Notes under the pieces: model-generated
Database searches by the model: none
Seen by the model: the letters and a program-made list of their open reading frames with translations, nothing else
Told to the model about the DNA's origin: nothing
Shown here: piece after piece, positions 16,158 through 24,079 of the stretch
How positions within the stretch are numbered: the stretch's first letter is position 1
How the letters are laid out: each line of letters starts with the position of its first letter
Source of the DNA: Fidelibacterota bacterium
Lineage (GTDB): Bacteria; Fidelibacterota; Marinisomatia; SCGC-AAA003-L08; D37C17
Length of the DNA: 24,285 nucleotides
Direction: 5' to 3'
Assembly (NCBI GenBank): GCA_002707765.1
Contig: PANV01000042.1
Coordinates: 16,558 to 40,842 of the forward strand
Made by a program: the position numbers and the translations under genes

Positions 16158-16239
16158 AATATGTATTAATTAACTTTATATTTTATACTATATTTTATAT
16201 TATTTTAAGCAAATAAACTTGAACAAAATAAACTGAATT

Positions 16240-16740
16240 ATGAAAAATAAGTATATTAAAATTTTTGCAACAGGTGGAACTTTTGATAAAGAATTTAATG
16301 AGATAAATGGTGAATTATATTTTAAAGAAACAAATTTGTATCAATTATTACTGCTTGGGAGATCACAAATCGATGTAAAAATTGAAACTCTGATGATGAT
16401 TGATAGTTTATTAATGTCTGATAAAGATAGACAATATATATTGGATAAATGTTTAAAAGAAAAAACTTCTAAAATTATTATTACACATGGAACTGATACA
16501 ATGGTTGAAACAGCTAAATTTATTGCAAAGCATGTAAAAGATAAAGTAGTTATTTTGACTGGAGCTATGATTCCTATCAAATTTGGTAGTTCCGATGGGT
16601 TATTTAATTTAGGCAGTGCATTATCATTTGCTCAAGTTTTGGAGAGTGGCGTTTATATAACTATGAACGGTCAATATTTTAAATCTCATAATGTGCGAAA
16701 AAATAAAAAACTAGGTGTTTTTGAGAAAATAGATTTATAA
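16240..16740 (+). CDS. Asparaginase-like protein, N-terminal domain only
   Basis: A 166-residue protein matching only the N-terminal domain of L-asparaginase (full enzymes are about 330 residues). F-A-T-G-G-T-F-D at 9-16 holds the first catalytic Thr (Thr14), and T-H-G-T-D-T-M at 82-88 holds the second Thr-Asp pair (Thr85, Asp86); the L-T-G-A-M-I-P strand is at 107-112. The C-terminal domain, which completes the tetramer interface, is missing and no remnant follows the TAA in any frame. Single-domain relatives are known, so this may be a complete gene rather than a truncation. Whether it hydrolyses asparagine or another amide is unknown. It stands alone on the plus strand between two minus-strand blocks. 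Confidence 0.85.
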   Translation: MKNKYIKIFATGGTFDKEFNEINGELYFKETNLYQLLLLGRSQIDVKIETLMMIDSLLMSDKDRQYILDKCLKEKTSKIIITHGTDTMVETAKFIAKHVKDKVVILTGAMIPIKFGSSDGLFNLGSALSFAQVLESGVYITMNGQYFKSHNVRKNKKLGVFEKIDL

Positions 16741-16770
16741 ATGTTAAAGAGATTAATTATGAAAATTTAA

Positions 16771-16983
16771 TTATATTATTTTTGGCTTGATTTTTTTCTT
16801 ACTTTTAGTATTAATCTTGTATTCATCATCATCTAATAAAAACTCCCATTTAAATTTGAAATTATTAATTTCAAATTTAAAATTATCCAGTGATTTAGAT
16901 AAGAAAAATTGATAATAAATCATTATTGATCCAATTATTATACAGATAAAAATTTGAAATTTAAAATTATCTTTAATTTTCAT
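16771..16983 (-). CDS. Small membrane-anchored hypothetical protein
   Basis: A 70-residue ORF with one hydrophobic segment (about residues 9-28) and a strongly charged C-terminus ending K-S-K-K-K-I-K-P-K. N-F-K-F occurs three times (near residues 6, 34 and 41). The copies at 34 and 41 are encoded by the arms of an 11-bp inverted repeat (16852-16878). I recognise no family. Its ATG lies 11 bases inside the end of the DUF2628 gene, so it could be the last gene of the gld run. Repeats and low complexity leave open that it is not a protein gene. Confidence 0.4.
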   Translation of the reverse strand: MKIKDNFKFQIFICIIIGSIMIYYQFFLSKSLDNFKFEINNFKFKWEFLLDDDEYKINTKSKKKIKPKII

Positions 16984-17236
16984 TTTTTTCGTAACCTAAA
17001 TATCCAAGCTTTAGTAAGTAATTTTGATGTAAACCATTGGCGAAAAAAGGAAAAATTAAATTTGAAAATCCAAGTGTCATCCATGATAATAAGAATGATA
17101 TTATTGCCCAACCCCACATACTTTTAAACATAAACCAGAATACCCCAAAGAATAAGTTGGGCCAAGAAAAACCAGTATAGATTGGAATCGGATGACTATT
17201 TATTGGATGATATAAGTTACCTGAAGGAGTCGACAT
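16973..17236 (-). CDS. DUF2628-type small membrane protein
   Basis: An 87-residue protein with an aromatic-rich hydrophobic core: F-S-W-P-N-L-F-F-G-V-F-W at 23-34, then M-W-G-W-A-I-I-S-F-L-L-S-W, and a C-terminal segment P-F-F-A-N-G-L-H-Q-N-Y-L-L-K-L-G-Y. That order (aromatic motif, one or two membrane helices, N-G/A-N-x-x-Y-x-x-x-L) resembles DUF2628 proteins, whose function is not established. It begins 1 base after the DUF4340 gene ends, placing it in the gldA-gldF-gldG run. It lacks a signal peptide and is probably an inner-membrane protein. Family assignment is by pattern only. Confidence 0.6.
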   Translation of the reverse strand: MSTPSGNLYHPINSHPIPIYTGFSWPNLFFGVFWFMFKSMWGWAIISFLLSWMTLGFSNLIFPFFANGLHQNYLLKLGYLGYEKNEN

Positions 17237-17237
17237 T

Positions 17238-17780
17238 CTAATTTAATTCATTATCTTGATTAGGTTTTGTACCCCAAAAAAGTGGCGATGTTTGCAGCTG
17301 ATATAAAATATTTGAATTTAATAAGTAAACATCAGAATTTTTATTTGATCTTACATAGCATTTATTGTATTCGTCAATTGATAATCCAAAAACATAGTGG
17401 AATTTAGTTAAACCATTTTCATCAATTAGCGCTAAATGAGTACCCAGTGTATCAGATATTCCATAACGTGCCCAGTTTGATTCTTTAGATGTAACCAAAT
17501 GAAGTTTCTCTAATTCGTTCATTGATTTAAAAAAATTTTTAACCAGGTTTTTTTTGATAATTAAGGTGTCATTACCTGAAATTGACCAGATAGTATCAGA
17601 ACGAGAAAGTTCAATAATATCTTCTTTAGAACTTATAATAATTTTATTTATATCTTTTTCTTCAATACTAAAAAACTGATTATTTAGTGGAGTATATTTA
17701 CTTTGTATATTTTTATTTAAAAAATAGAGAGTAACTAAAATAAAAAGTATACCAAATGATTTAAATAATTTATTATCCAT
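17238..17780 (-). CDS. DUF4340 protein (GldG-associated)
   Basis: A 180-residue protein with an N-terminal membrane anchor (about 6-21) and a soluble outer part. The I-I-I-S-S-K-E-D-I-I-E-L-S-R-S-D-T-I-W-S-I-S segment, the pairs of strands with K-N-F-F-K-S-M-N-E-L, and A-L-I-D-E-N-G-x-x-x-F-H-Y-V-F-G are typical of DUF4340, found beside GldG-type ABC genes in many bacteria. Its start lies 8 bases inside the end of gldG, and the DUF2628 gene follows 1 base later. It probably works with the GldFG transporter at the membrane; no biochemical role is known to me. Sequence after about residue 165 (polar, N-Q-D-N-E-L-N) is likely disordered. Confidence 0.75.
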   Translation of the reverse strand: MDNKLFKSFGILFILVTLYFLNKNIQSKYTPLNNQFFSIEEKDINKIIISSKEDIIELSRSDTIWSISGNDTLIIKKNLVKNFFKSMNELEKLHLVTSKESNWARYGISDTLGTHLALIDENGLTKFHYVFGLSIDEYNKCYVRSNKNSDVYLLNSNILYQLQTSPLFWGTKPNQDNELN

Positions 17781-19293
17781 AAAAATCCATTAAATATTTT
17801 GATCTTTTTTCTCTAGAACGCTTTCTAACTAATCCATAAGTAATTATTAGAATTGATGGAAGTAATAAGTCAATCCATTTCCATCTATTTCTAACAGAAG
17901 TGTTCTCTTGTCCAATAACAGAATTATCAAGAGGTCTTAGCACAACTTCTCTCGATCTTAAAGATATAAGTTCAGCATCACCAAGCATTACATCTATTGA
18001 ATTTTCAATGAATGTATAATTTTCGTTTACATCATTTCTGACAACTCTCATGCTTGCAATAGATTCGTCATTAAAAAAATCAGAATCTGTTATAATAAGA
18101 ACTTCTGCACCTGAAGGTGTCGAAAATTTACCACCTATTACTTTAGATGATTCATTCAACTGATTGAGTAAAGGGTTAACTTCAGGTAATGCCCCTAAAT
18201 TGAAAAAGTCTTTCATAGCTGCTGACTGATTTGATGTTTGTAACAATGGTATAAATGAATCGTTATTTGTAAAGTTAATTTCACTTGGGAATGCGACTTG
18301 TACTACCTGTATGCCTTCAAGTCCAGTAGTTATACCTTCGTATGAATCAAAATTTTTGATTGATGGAATAAATGGATAATCTATTTGTCTTTGTATTCTT
18401 ATACCACCCATATTTTGTTGAGCCATAAGTGATTTACATTGTTGGTCTAGAATGAGATTCTCTTGAATTTCAATACCAAGTGAATCTAAAACATCAAATA
18501 AATTTGATTGTATAATGTTACCCTGTTGAGTTTGAAGATCCGCTTTTACTCTACTTTGGGCTAACATTATTTTACCACCTTGATTAATGTATGACCATAA
18601 ACCATTAATTTCTTCATTACTTAAATCACCCTCAACACCGTTTATAATTAATAAATCAATTCCATTTTCTCCAAGATTATTTAATTTTACGTCTTTATTA
18701 ATTTTGAATCTTTCACTAAGTATAGAAGTTAAATTTTCATTTGTATGTGTTTTTGAACCAGCCTGTGTGATCCCAATAGTGGTTTCTTTATTTTCTGTAA
18801 GTTTTTTGATTGATTTTGTTACCATGTATTCTAAACCCGTATTAACACCAAGTAGTTGTATAACCTCTGATTTTCCAGCAAATCTAATTTTCATTCCCAT
18901 GAAAATAGTTTTAAAAGATATCTCATCATTTTCTATAACTTGAATATCCTGTGATAATATTCCATCATTTTGAGCTTTAGAACTAAATTCTTCATCATTT
19001 GGTATAAAATAAAATTTTATATTTTTGCTATATGCTGAATATTCTTCTAAAAGATCCTGAACAAATCTTTTATTATTTTGAAGTTGCCCTGGCAAATCAT
19101 CAGAAAAGTATAAATCAATTGTTAGAGGATCATCTATTTTCATGATTGTTTTTTTACTTGAGTCAGATAATGAAAACATTTGATTATCAGTTAAATCAAA
19201 TCTTACAAATAAATTCATTGAAATTAAATTCAAAAGTATAAAAGCAAAAATAACTATACCAATAAAAATATATGATGATTTTTTATGGTTCAT
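17773..19293 (-). CDS. gldG: GldG-like ABC transporter auxiliary protein
   Basis: A 506-residue GldG-family protein: a short N-terminal tail, one membrane helix (about 9-31), a large outer domain, and a second helix near the C-terminus (about 471-489) followed by basic residues. The segment F-D-L-T-D-N-Q-M-F-S-L-S-D-S-S-K-K-T with D-L-Y-F-S-D-D-L-P-G is a family hallmark. GldF and GldG are the membrane parts of an ABC system that supports gliding in Flavobacterium, but homologues also occur in non-gliding bacteria with unknown substrate, so gliding should not be assumed. It starts 3 bases after gldF ends and overlaps the DUF4340 gene by 8 bases. Confidence 0.88.
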   Translation of the reverse strand: MNHKKSSYIFIGIVIFAFILLNLISMNLFVRFDLTDNQMFSLSDSSKKTIMKIDDPLTIDLYFSDDLPGQLQNNKRFVQDLLEEYSAYSKNIKFYFIPNDEEFSSKAQNDGILSQDIQVIENDEISFKTIFMGMKIRFAGKSEVIQLLGVNTGLEYMVTKSIKKLTENKETTIGITQAGSKTHTNENLTSILSERFKINKDVKLNNLGENGIDLLIINGVEGDLSNEEINGLWSYINQGGKIMLAQSRVKADLQTQQGNIIQSNLFDVLDSLGIEIQENLILDQQCKSLMAQQNMGGIRIQRQIDYPFIPSIKNFDSYEGITTGLEGIQVVQVAFPSEINFTNNDSFIPLLQTSNQSAAMKDFFNLGALPEVNPLLNQLNESSKVIGGKFSTPSGAEVLIITDSDFFNDESIASMRVVRNDVNENYTFIENSIDVMLGDAELISLRSREVVLRPLDNSVIGQENTSVRNRWKWIDLLLPSILIITYGLVRKRSREKRSKYLMDFYG

Positions 19294-19296
19294 AAA

Positions 19297-20013
19297 TCAA
19301 TTCCATTTTCTAGAACCTAGAGATTCTATTGTTAAAATTAAAAATAAACTAATCATCGATAAAAAATATATGATATTTCTTGAATCTATTACACCTTTTG
19401 ATATATTTGATAAATGATAATCAATACTTAAATATTGCATTGTCCCTGCAATTATATTCGGCATAAAAATTAATAGTTTATCAAGCAAAAAGAATATTAA
19501 CACAAGAAAAATAGCAATAATAAATCCAACAACTTGATTATCTGTAAGACTGCTTGCAAAAATCCCCATGGCTGCATAAACTGAACCTGCAAGAAATAAT
19601 CCCAAATATCCAGTAAACACAGCACCGTAATCAATATTTGTGCCGACAAAAATTAAATTAATAAACATTATACCGGTTAAAAATAGGGCAATTTTAAGAA
19701 GAGATAAAATAGCTAAATATTTTCCAATAACAAATTCATAATCCTTTATCGGTAGCGTACATATTACCTCCATTGTACCAACATTTTTTTCTTTTGAAAT
19801 TATCCCCATTGTGATTGCAGGAATGAAAAATAAATATACTAATGGCACAATTTGAAATAATGCTCTCATATCGGATTGACCAAATATAAAAAAAGTGTTT
19901 GAAAAGAAATATCCTGTAACAAGACTGAAAATAACTAAGAATATATATGCCATTGGGCCATCAAAGTATGATTTAATTTCTTTTAAATAAATTTGTTTGA
20001 TATTATTCAACAT
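19297..20013 (-). CDS. gldF: GldF-like ABC transporter permease
   Basis: A 238-residue ABC-2 type permease with six predicted membrane helices (about 19-37, 52-73, 89-120, 132-157, 165-187 and 213-231). The G-I-I-S-K-E-K-N-V-G-T-M-E motif in the first cytoplasmic loop is typical of the GldF/ABC-2 group and contacts the ATPase. It starts immediately after the stop of the ATPase gene (no gap) and is followed 3 bases later by gldG, so the three subunits are made from one message. The size matches GldF of Bacteroidetes. Substrate is not evident. Confidence 0.9.
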   Translation of the reverse strand: MLNNIKQIYLKEIKSYFDGPMAYIFLVIFSLVTGYFFSNTFFIFGQSDMRALFQIVPLVYLFFIPAITMGIISKEKNVGTMEVICTLPIKDYEFVIGKYLAILSLLKIALFLTGIMFINLIFVGTNIDYGAVFTGYLGLFLAGSVYAAMGIFASSLTDNQVVGFIIAIFLVLIFFLLDKLLIFMPNIIAGTMQYLSIDYHLSNISKGVIDSRNIIYFLSMISLFLILTIESLGSRKWN

Positions 20014-20949
20014 TTAATTATTAGTGTTTGTTAATTTTCTAAAAATATCTTCAAGATTTTCTGATTGAGGTGTCATTTCCAGTAAACCCCATTTAGATTT
20101 TACAATATGATTAAATAAGTCAGTTCTTGGGTCGTTTTTCTCATCATATGAAATATTTAGTGAATAACCTTTTTTTACTTTTTTTATGTTTTCAATTTTA
20201 ACGTTCTCAAAAGTAGTTTCTATTTTTTTTAAATCTTCTTTTTTGGCTCCTGTTATTTCTAAATGTAAATTGATATTACCTTTATTTTTTTTGATTAATT
20301 TTTTTGTAGATCCATCTGCAACAATTTTACCTTTATCAATAATAATAATTCTATCAACTGTAGCTTCAATTTCTTGAAGAATATGACTAGACATTAGTAC
20401 TAATTTTTCTTTACCAAGATTTTTAATTAGCTCTCTAATTTCTACAATTTGATTTGGATCTAATCCAGTAACTGGTTCATCAAGAATTAATATTTTAGGG
20501 TCATGAATCATGGCACATGCAAGACCAACTCTTTGTTTATATCCTTTAGAACAAGATCCAATATTTTTATGCAAAACACCTTTTAAACCACATCTTTCTA
20601 CTACCTTATCAAGAGAATCTTTAAAATCATGTGAGTTTATGCCTCTGATATTAGCGGTAAATTTTAATAAATCATAAACCATCATTTCATAATAAAGTGG
20701 ATTACTTTCAGGAAGATAGCCTATAATTTTTTTTATTTCATGTGAATGATTATTTATATTTAGACCATCTATAGAAACTTGCCCACTCGTAGGATTTAAA
20801 TATCCAGATAAAATTTTCAAAGTAGTTGATTTACCAGCACCGTTAGAGCCTAAAAAACCAACTATTTCTCCACCTTTAATTGAAAAGTCTATTCCTTGAA
20901 CAGCTTTCACGTTTCCATAGTTTTTATAAAGATTTTTTATTTCAATCAT
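20014..20949 (-). CDS. gldA: GldA-like ABC transporter ATP-binding protein
   Basis: A 311-residue ATPase. Walker A G-S-N-G-A-G-K-S-T (34-42), Q-loop region G-Y-L-P-E-S-N-P-L-Y, signature C-S-K-G-Y-K-Q-R-V-G-L (133-143), Walker B I-L-I-L-D-E-P (153-159) and switch His189 are all present; the C-terminal 90 residues are a regulatory domain. The signature starts with Cys where Leu is usual. An earlier ATG at 20985 would add 12 residues (M-E-R-R-T-I-H-Q-R-N-E-L), but I chose 20949. That ATG overlaps the yaaA stop as ATGA, and M-I-E-I-K-N-L-Y-K-N-Y-G is the normal beginning of the family. It energises GldF/GldG. Confidence 0.92.
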   Translation of the reverse strand: MIEIKNLYKNYGNVKAVQGIDFSIKGGEIVGFLGSNGAGKSTTLKILSGYLNPTSGQVSIDGLNINNHSHEIKKIIGYLPESNPLYYEMMVYDLLKFTANIRGINSHDFKDSLDKVVERCGLKGVLHKNIGSCSKGYKQRVGLACAMIHDPKILILDEPVTGLDPNQIVEIRELIKNLGKEKLVLMSSHILQEIEATVDRIIIIDKGKIVADGSTKKLIKKNKGNINLHLEITGAKKEDLKKIETTFENVKIENIKKVKKGYSLNISYDEKNDPRTDLFNHIVKSKWGLLEMTPQSENLEDIFRKLTNTNN

Positions 20950-21644
20950 GAGTTCATTTCTTTGATGAATTGTTCTCCGTTCCATTTAAAACCATCGTAT
21001 TCAAAATCTTTAAATTTATCAATACTACTAATATTATTTTTGGCTAAAAATCTAATAAACTTTCCTTTTACAGCTTTACCAAAATGTCCTGCTGCAGTTT
21101 TTTTCCCTTTGTTTTGAACTGAGAAATCTACTTTAATTACATTTTTTGATGGGTTGTATGCTTTTCTGTGAACTTGTGGTAGTAAATCAAAAACAACATC
21201 TTCTTTTTCCAGGGCTTTCGTAAGTATAGGTTTCCAATGAAATTGTAATGATAAAACATTCATTTTTAGCTTATAATTAGGGATTAGAGTTTCTGGTGTT
21301 AAAATTCCAAATAATCCGCTGAAAATTCTAACATGTTTTTCCATATATTTTTTAGCTGTATCACTCAGCGAATTCCAATCAATATATTCATAAACAACAC
21401 CAGTATATCTTTCTATAGCCATGGCACAATGGCTATTAAAAATATCTTGATTTTGCCTATGAAAAATTTCAGATTTTTCTTGTGAAGTTCCATAGATTGA
21501 TCTTAAATCTTCATTTTCTAAAATACTAAGATGCCTAACAACTTGATTTACTTCTCTTTCATATTTGAAGTTAGTATCTTTAAATAGAGTATTTGAAGAT
21601 TTTATTTTAGCTTTGCCCTCACTAGGCGGAATCAATATAAGCAT
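20946..21644 (-). CDS. yaaA: YaaA family protein (UPF0246), peroxide stress protection
   Basis: A 232-residue YaaA protein (E. coli: 258). It begins M-L-I-L-I-P-P-S-E-G-K, the signature start of the family, and continues with A-I-E-R-Y-T-G-V-V-Y, I-F-S-G-L-F-G-I-L-T-P, P-N-Y-K-L-K-M and F-S-V-Q-N-K-G-K-K-T-A-A-G-H-F-G-K-A-V-K-G, all conserved. In E. coli YaaA lowers free iron and protects DNA and proteins during hydrogen peroxide stress; it also binds DNA. An A-G-A-G-G stretch lies 7 bases before the ATG. It ends overlapping the gldA start by 4 bases. The link with the gld genes may be only positional. Confidence 0.93.
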   Translation of the reverse strand: MLILIPPSEGKAKIKSSNTLFKDTNFKYEREVNQVVRHLSILENEDLRSIYGTSQEKSEIFHRQNQDIFNSHCAMAIERYTGVVYEYIDWNSLSDTAKKYMEKHVRIFSGLFGILTPETLIPNYKLKMNVLSLQFHWKPILTKALEKEDVVFDLLPQVHRKAYNPSKNVIKVDFSVQNKGKKTAAGHFGKAVKGKFIRFLAKNNISSIDKFKDFEYDGFKWNGEQFIKEMNS

Positions 21645-21714
21645 TTTATACCTCTAATTTTTTAAATAATGGATAGTAAAATTAATAAATTTACATTAAA
21701 AAGTAAAAAAATAT

Positions 21715-24000
21715 TTATTCTCTACAAAACGCGATAGAATTATATACAGATCTATCAAGCATATATATGATTTCACATTCTTTTTTAGCTTCTCTGAATT
21801 TGTTTAAATTTTTATAAATGATTATTAAATTTTCTCTAGATTTTACGTGATTAGGATTTTTTTTGATAACATTTTTATAAAATTTTGCTGCATTTTTTAA
21901 ATCCCCCAATTTTTCATAGGATTTGCCAATGTTAAATAAAGCATTATAATTTTTATTAATTTCATATGTTTTTTCAAAGATTCCTATTGCATTATCATAT
22001 TCTTTTAAGTTTAAATGGCATTCTCCTATTAACATAAGAGTGACTTCATCATTTTTATTATTTTCTAAATAAAAATTTAAATTTTTGATAGCTAAATCAA
22101 AGATTGATAATTCCTTATATATGATACCTATTTGATAGTGGAGGATTGGATCCTCTAGTGAGAATTTTAATGCATTTTGAAATGCAATCAGAGACTGTAA
22201 AAATTTCTTTTGACCACCATATGATATACCAAGTTGCATTAATAAATTTTTGTTTGTAAAACCACAATCTAAAGCCTTGAGAAGGTATGATTCTGATTCT
22301 GAAAATAAATTTTTCTTATTTAAAATTACACCAATATCTATATAGATATTGTAATCTTCTTCATTTAATTCTATAACCTTTAAAAAATAATCTAATGCAT
22401 TATCTAAATCATTAAGTTGATAAAAAGAACTAGCAATATTGTAATAGAAATTTTGATTATTAGGCTCGTAATCAATTAATCTATTGTAAATATCTATTGC
22501 TTCAGGAAATCTTCCTAAATTTATAAATATCTCACCTATAATTTTCATTGTATCTATATCATCCATATTATGAACCAGATACTCTTTAAGCTGTTTCATT
22601 GATTTATAAAATTGCTCATTTTTAAAATATAGCATGCCCAGTTTATAATTTAAATCATCAAAACTTTCATTTTTATTTGCCAGCTCATAATGATAAATAG
22701 CCAAATCATCGTTTAATGTCATTTGGTAAATCAAACCTAATTCATAATGGCTTAACCCATAATTTGGATTTAATTTTATAGATTTTTTGAATGCATCTAA
22801 AGATTGCTTAAATAGCTTATTAGATTTATAACTCATACCTAATTGATAAAAAGTTTTATAATCTTCTGGATTTAGTAAAATAGCTTGAGTATAAGAGTTG
22901 ATAGATTTTTCAAATTTATTGATTTTAAAATAACAATATCCCAGATTATAAAAGATTTTATGTTCATTATTATTTTTTGATATATAGTTTAGAATATTTA
23001 GCGCTTGTTCATAATCTTCCATAATAATGAATATTTCAGATAAGAATTTATTAGCAATTAGGTTATCTTCATCATATTTTAAAGCTTGATAAAAAAAGAA
23101 CATTGAATTTAAATAATTTTCTTTTTTAAAATTTAACTCTCCTAAAATTAATAGAGCGTTAACATCATTAGGATAAGAATCACAGTATTTAGTTAAAAAA
23201 CTAATTGACTTGTCAAAATTTTCTTCTTTAAACTCTATAATTCCTAAAAATAAATTGTGATATTGATCAGTTAATGAGTCATTTTTAGAATCTTCCAGTA
23301 ATGAGTTATAAAGGTTTTGTTGAAGATCACCAAAATCAATGTTTTTCAAATAATTAACATCAATTATTTCAGCATTTAACTTTATTGCATTTATAAATTT
23401 ATTTTTTGCTTCAGTGAATAAATCATTTTCTAGAAATTTTAAACCATCATTCATTAAATCTATAGCTATATCATTATTGGAATATTCACTTTCATAATTT
23501 GTTGAATCAATTGTATTTATTATAAGCTTAGGTAAAATTAAAGTTGAATCTTTTTTTATAATATTTGTATTGTTATAAATTATTTGAAGAAGACTATCTA
23601 CAGTAAAAACTTCATCCATTTTTTCTTCTTCAATCAATATATTTTTTAGTTGTACTAAAGGACTAATAAAATTATTTTGTTGATTTAGTAATGATGAAGA
23701 TTGAATATTTAAATATTCTTGTATGTATTGTTTTGATTTTTTAAAATCTCTATTTAGAAGATTTAGTTCATATAATTTTTTTATTGTTTGAAGTAAATTT
23801 ATATTTTCTTCCCCAAAAACTCTTTTTTCAATGACTAAAATTTCTTCATAAATGATAATAGCATCATCGTAAAGATTGGCCTCATAATAATTTTTAGCTA
23901 AGTTCTTTTTTTCATACAAAGCAGTATTATAATTTGCATAAATTGTGCAAAACATAATTAGAAGTAAAAAATATTTATTTAAAAAATGGCTTTTTAACAT
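21715..24000 (-). CDS. Large TPR-repeat protein, secreted or membrane-anchored
   Basis: A 761-residue protein with an N-terminal signal-like segment (basic L-K-S-H, hydrophobic 10-21, possible cleavage after I-Y-A). A first helical block (about 28-110) and then more than a dozen consecutive tetratricopeptide repeats from about residue 165 to 750 follow. Repeat units of about 34 residues show the A-x-x-x-Y/F...A/S-x-x-x-F/Y...L-x-x-P pattern, for example Y-K-T-F-Y-Q-L-G-M-S-Y and N-P-N-Y-G-L-S-H-Y-E-L-G. These fold into a protein-binding superhelix, probably in the periplasm or at the membrane. Partners are unknown. It is the first gene of the minus-strand run yaaA-gldA-gldF-gldG, 70 bases upstream of yaaA, and is divergent from the BolA gene. 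Confidence 0.85.
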   Translation of the reverse strand: MLKSHFLNKYFLLLIMFCTIYANYNTALYEKKNLAKNYYEANLYDDAIIIYEEILVIEKRVFGEENINLLQTIKKLYELNLLNRDFKKSKQYIQEYLNIQSSSLLNQQNNFISPLVQLKNILIEEEKMDEVFTVDSLLQIIYNNTNIIKKDSTLILPKLIINTIDSTNYESEYSNNDIAIDLMNDGLKFLENDLFTEAKNKFINAIKLNAEIIDVNYLKNIDFGDLQQNLYNSLLEDSKNDSLTDQYHNLFLGIIEFKEENFDKSISFLTKYCDSYPNDVNALLILGELNFKKENYLNSMFFFYQALKYDEDNLIANKFLSEIFIIMEDYEQALNILNYISKNNNEHKIFYNLGYCYFKINKFEKSINSYTQAILLNPEDYKTFYQLGMSYKSNKLFKQSLDAFKKSIKLNPNYGLSHYELGLIYQMTLNDDLAIYHYELANKNESFDDLNYKLGMLYFKNEQFYKSMKQLKEYLVHNMDDIDTMKIIGEIFINLGRFPEAIDIYNRLIDYEPNNQNFYYNIASSFYQLNDLDNALDYFLKVIELNEEDYNIYIDIGVILNKKNLFSESESYLLKALDCGFTNKNLLMQLGISYGGQKKFLQSLIAFQNALKFSLEDPILHYQIGIIYKELSIFDLAIKNLNFYLENNKNDEVTLMLIGECHLNLKEYDNAIGIFEKTYEINKNYNALFNIGKSYEKLGDLKNAAKFYKNVIKKNPNHVKSRENLIIIYKNLNKFREAKKECEIIYMLDRSVYNSIAFCRE

Positions 24001-24079
24001 AATATATCAATTATTATATAATAAATTAATGCTTTACAATACTTATTGTTCCTTAATAAAATGATTGATAAAATTAAAT

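Noticed and set aside
18587..18943. 118-codon plus-strand ORF inside gldG
   Set aside because: Lies fully antisense to a well-supported gene and has no recognisable motif; a shadow frame in AT-rich coding sequence.
14742..20948. Possible non-standard code with TGA as a sense codon
   Set aside because: The nuclease gene and yaaA end with TGA in ATGA overlaps, so TGA works as stop here.
20950..20985. 12-residue longer start for the GldA ATPase
   Set aside because: The added residues do not match the family, and the ATGA overlap with yaaA favours 20949.
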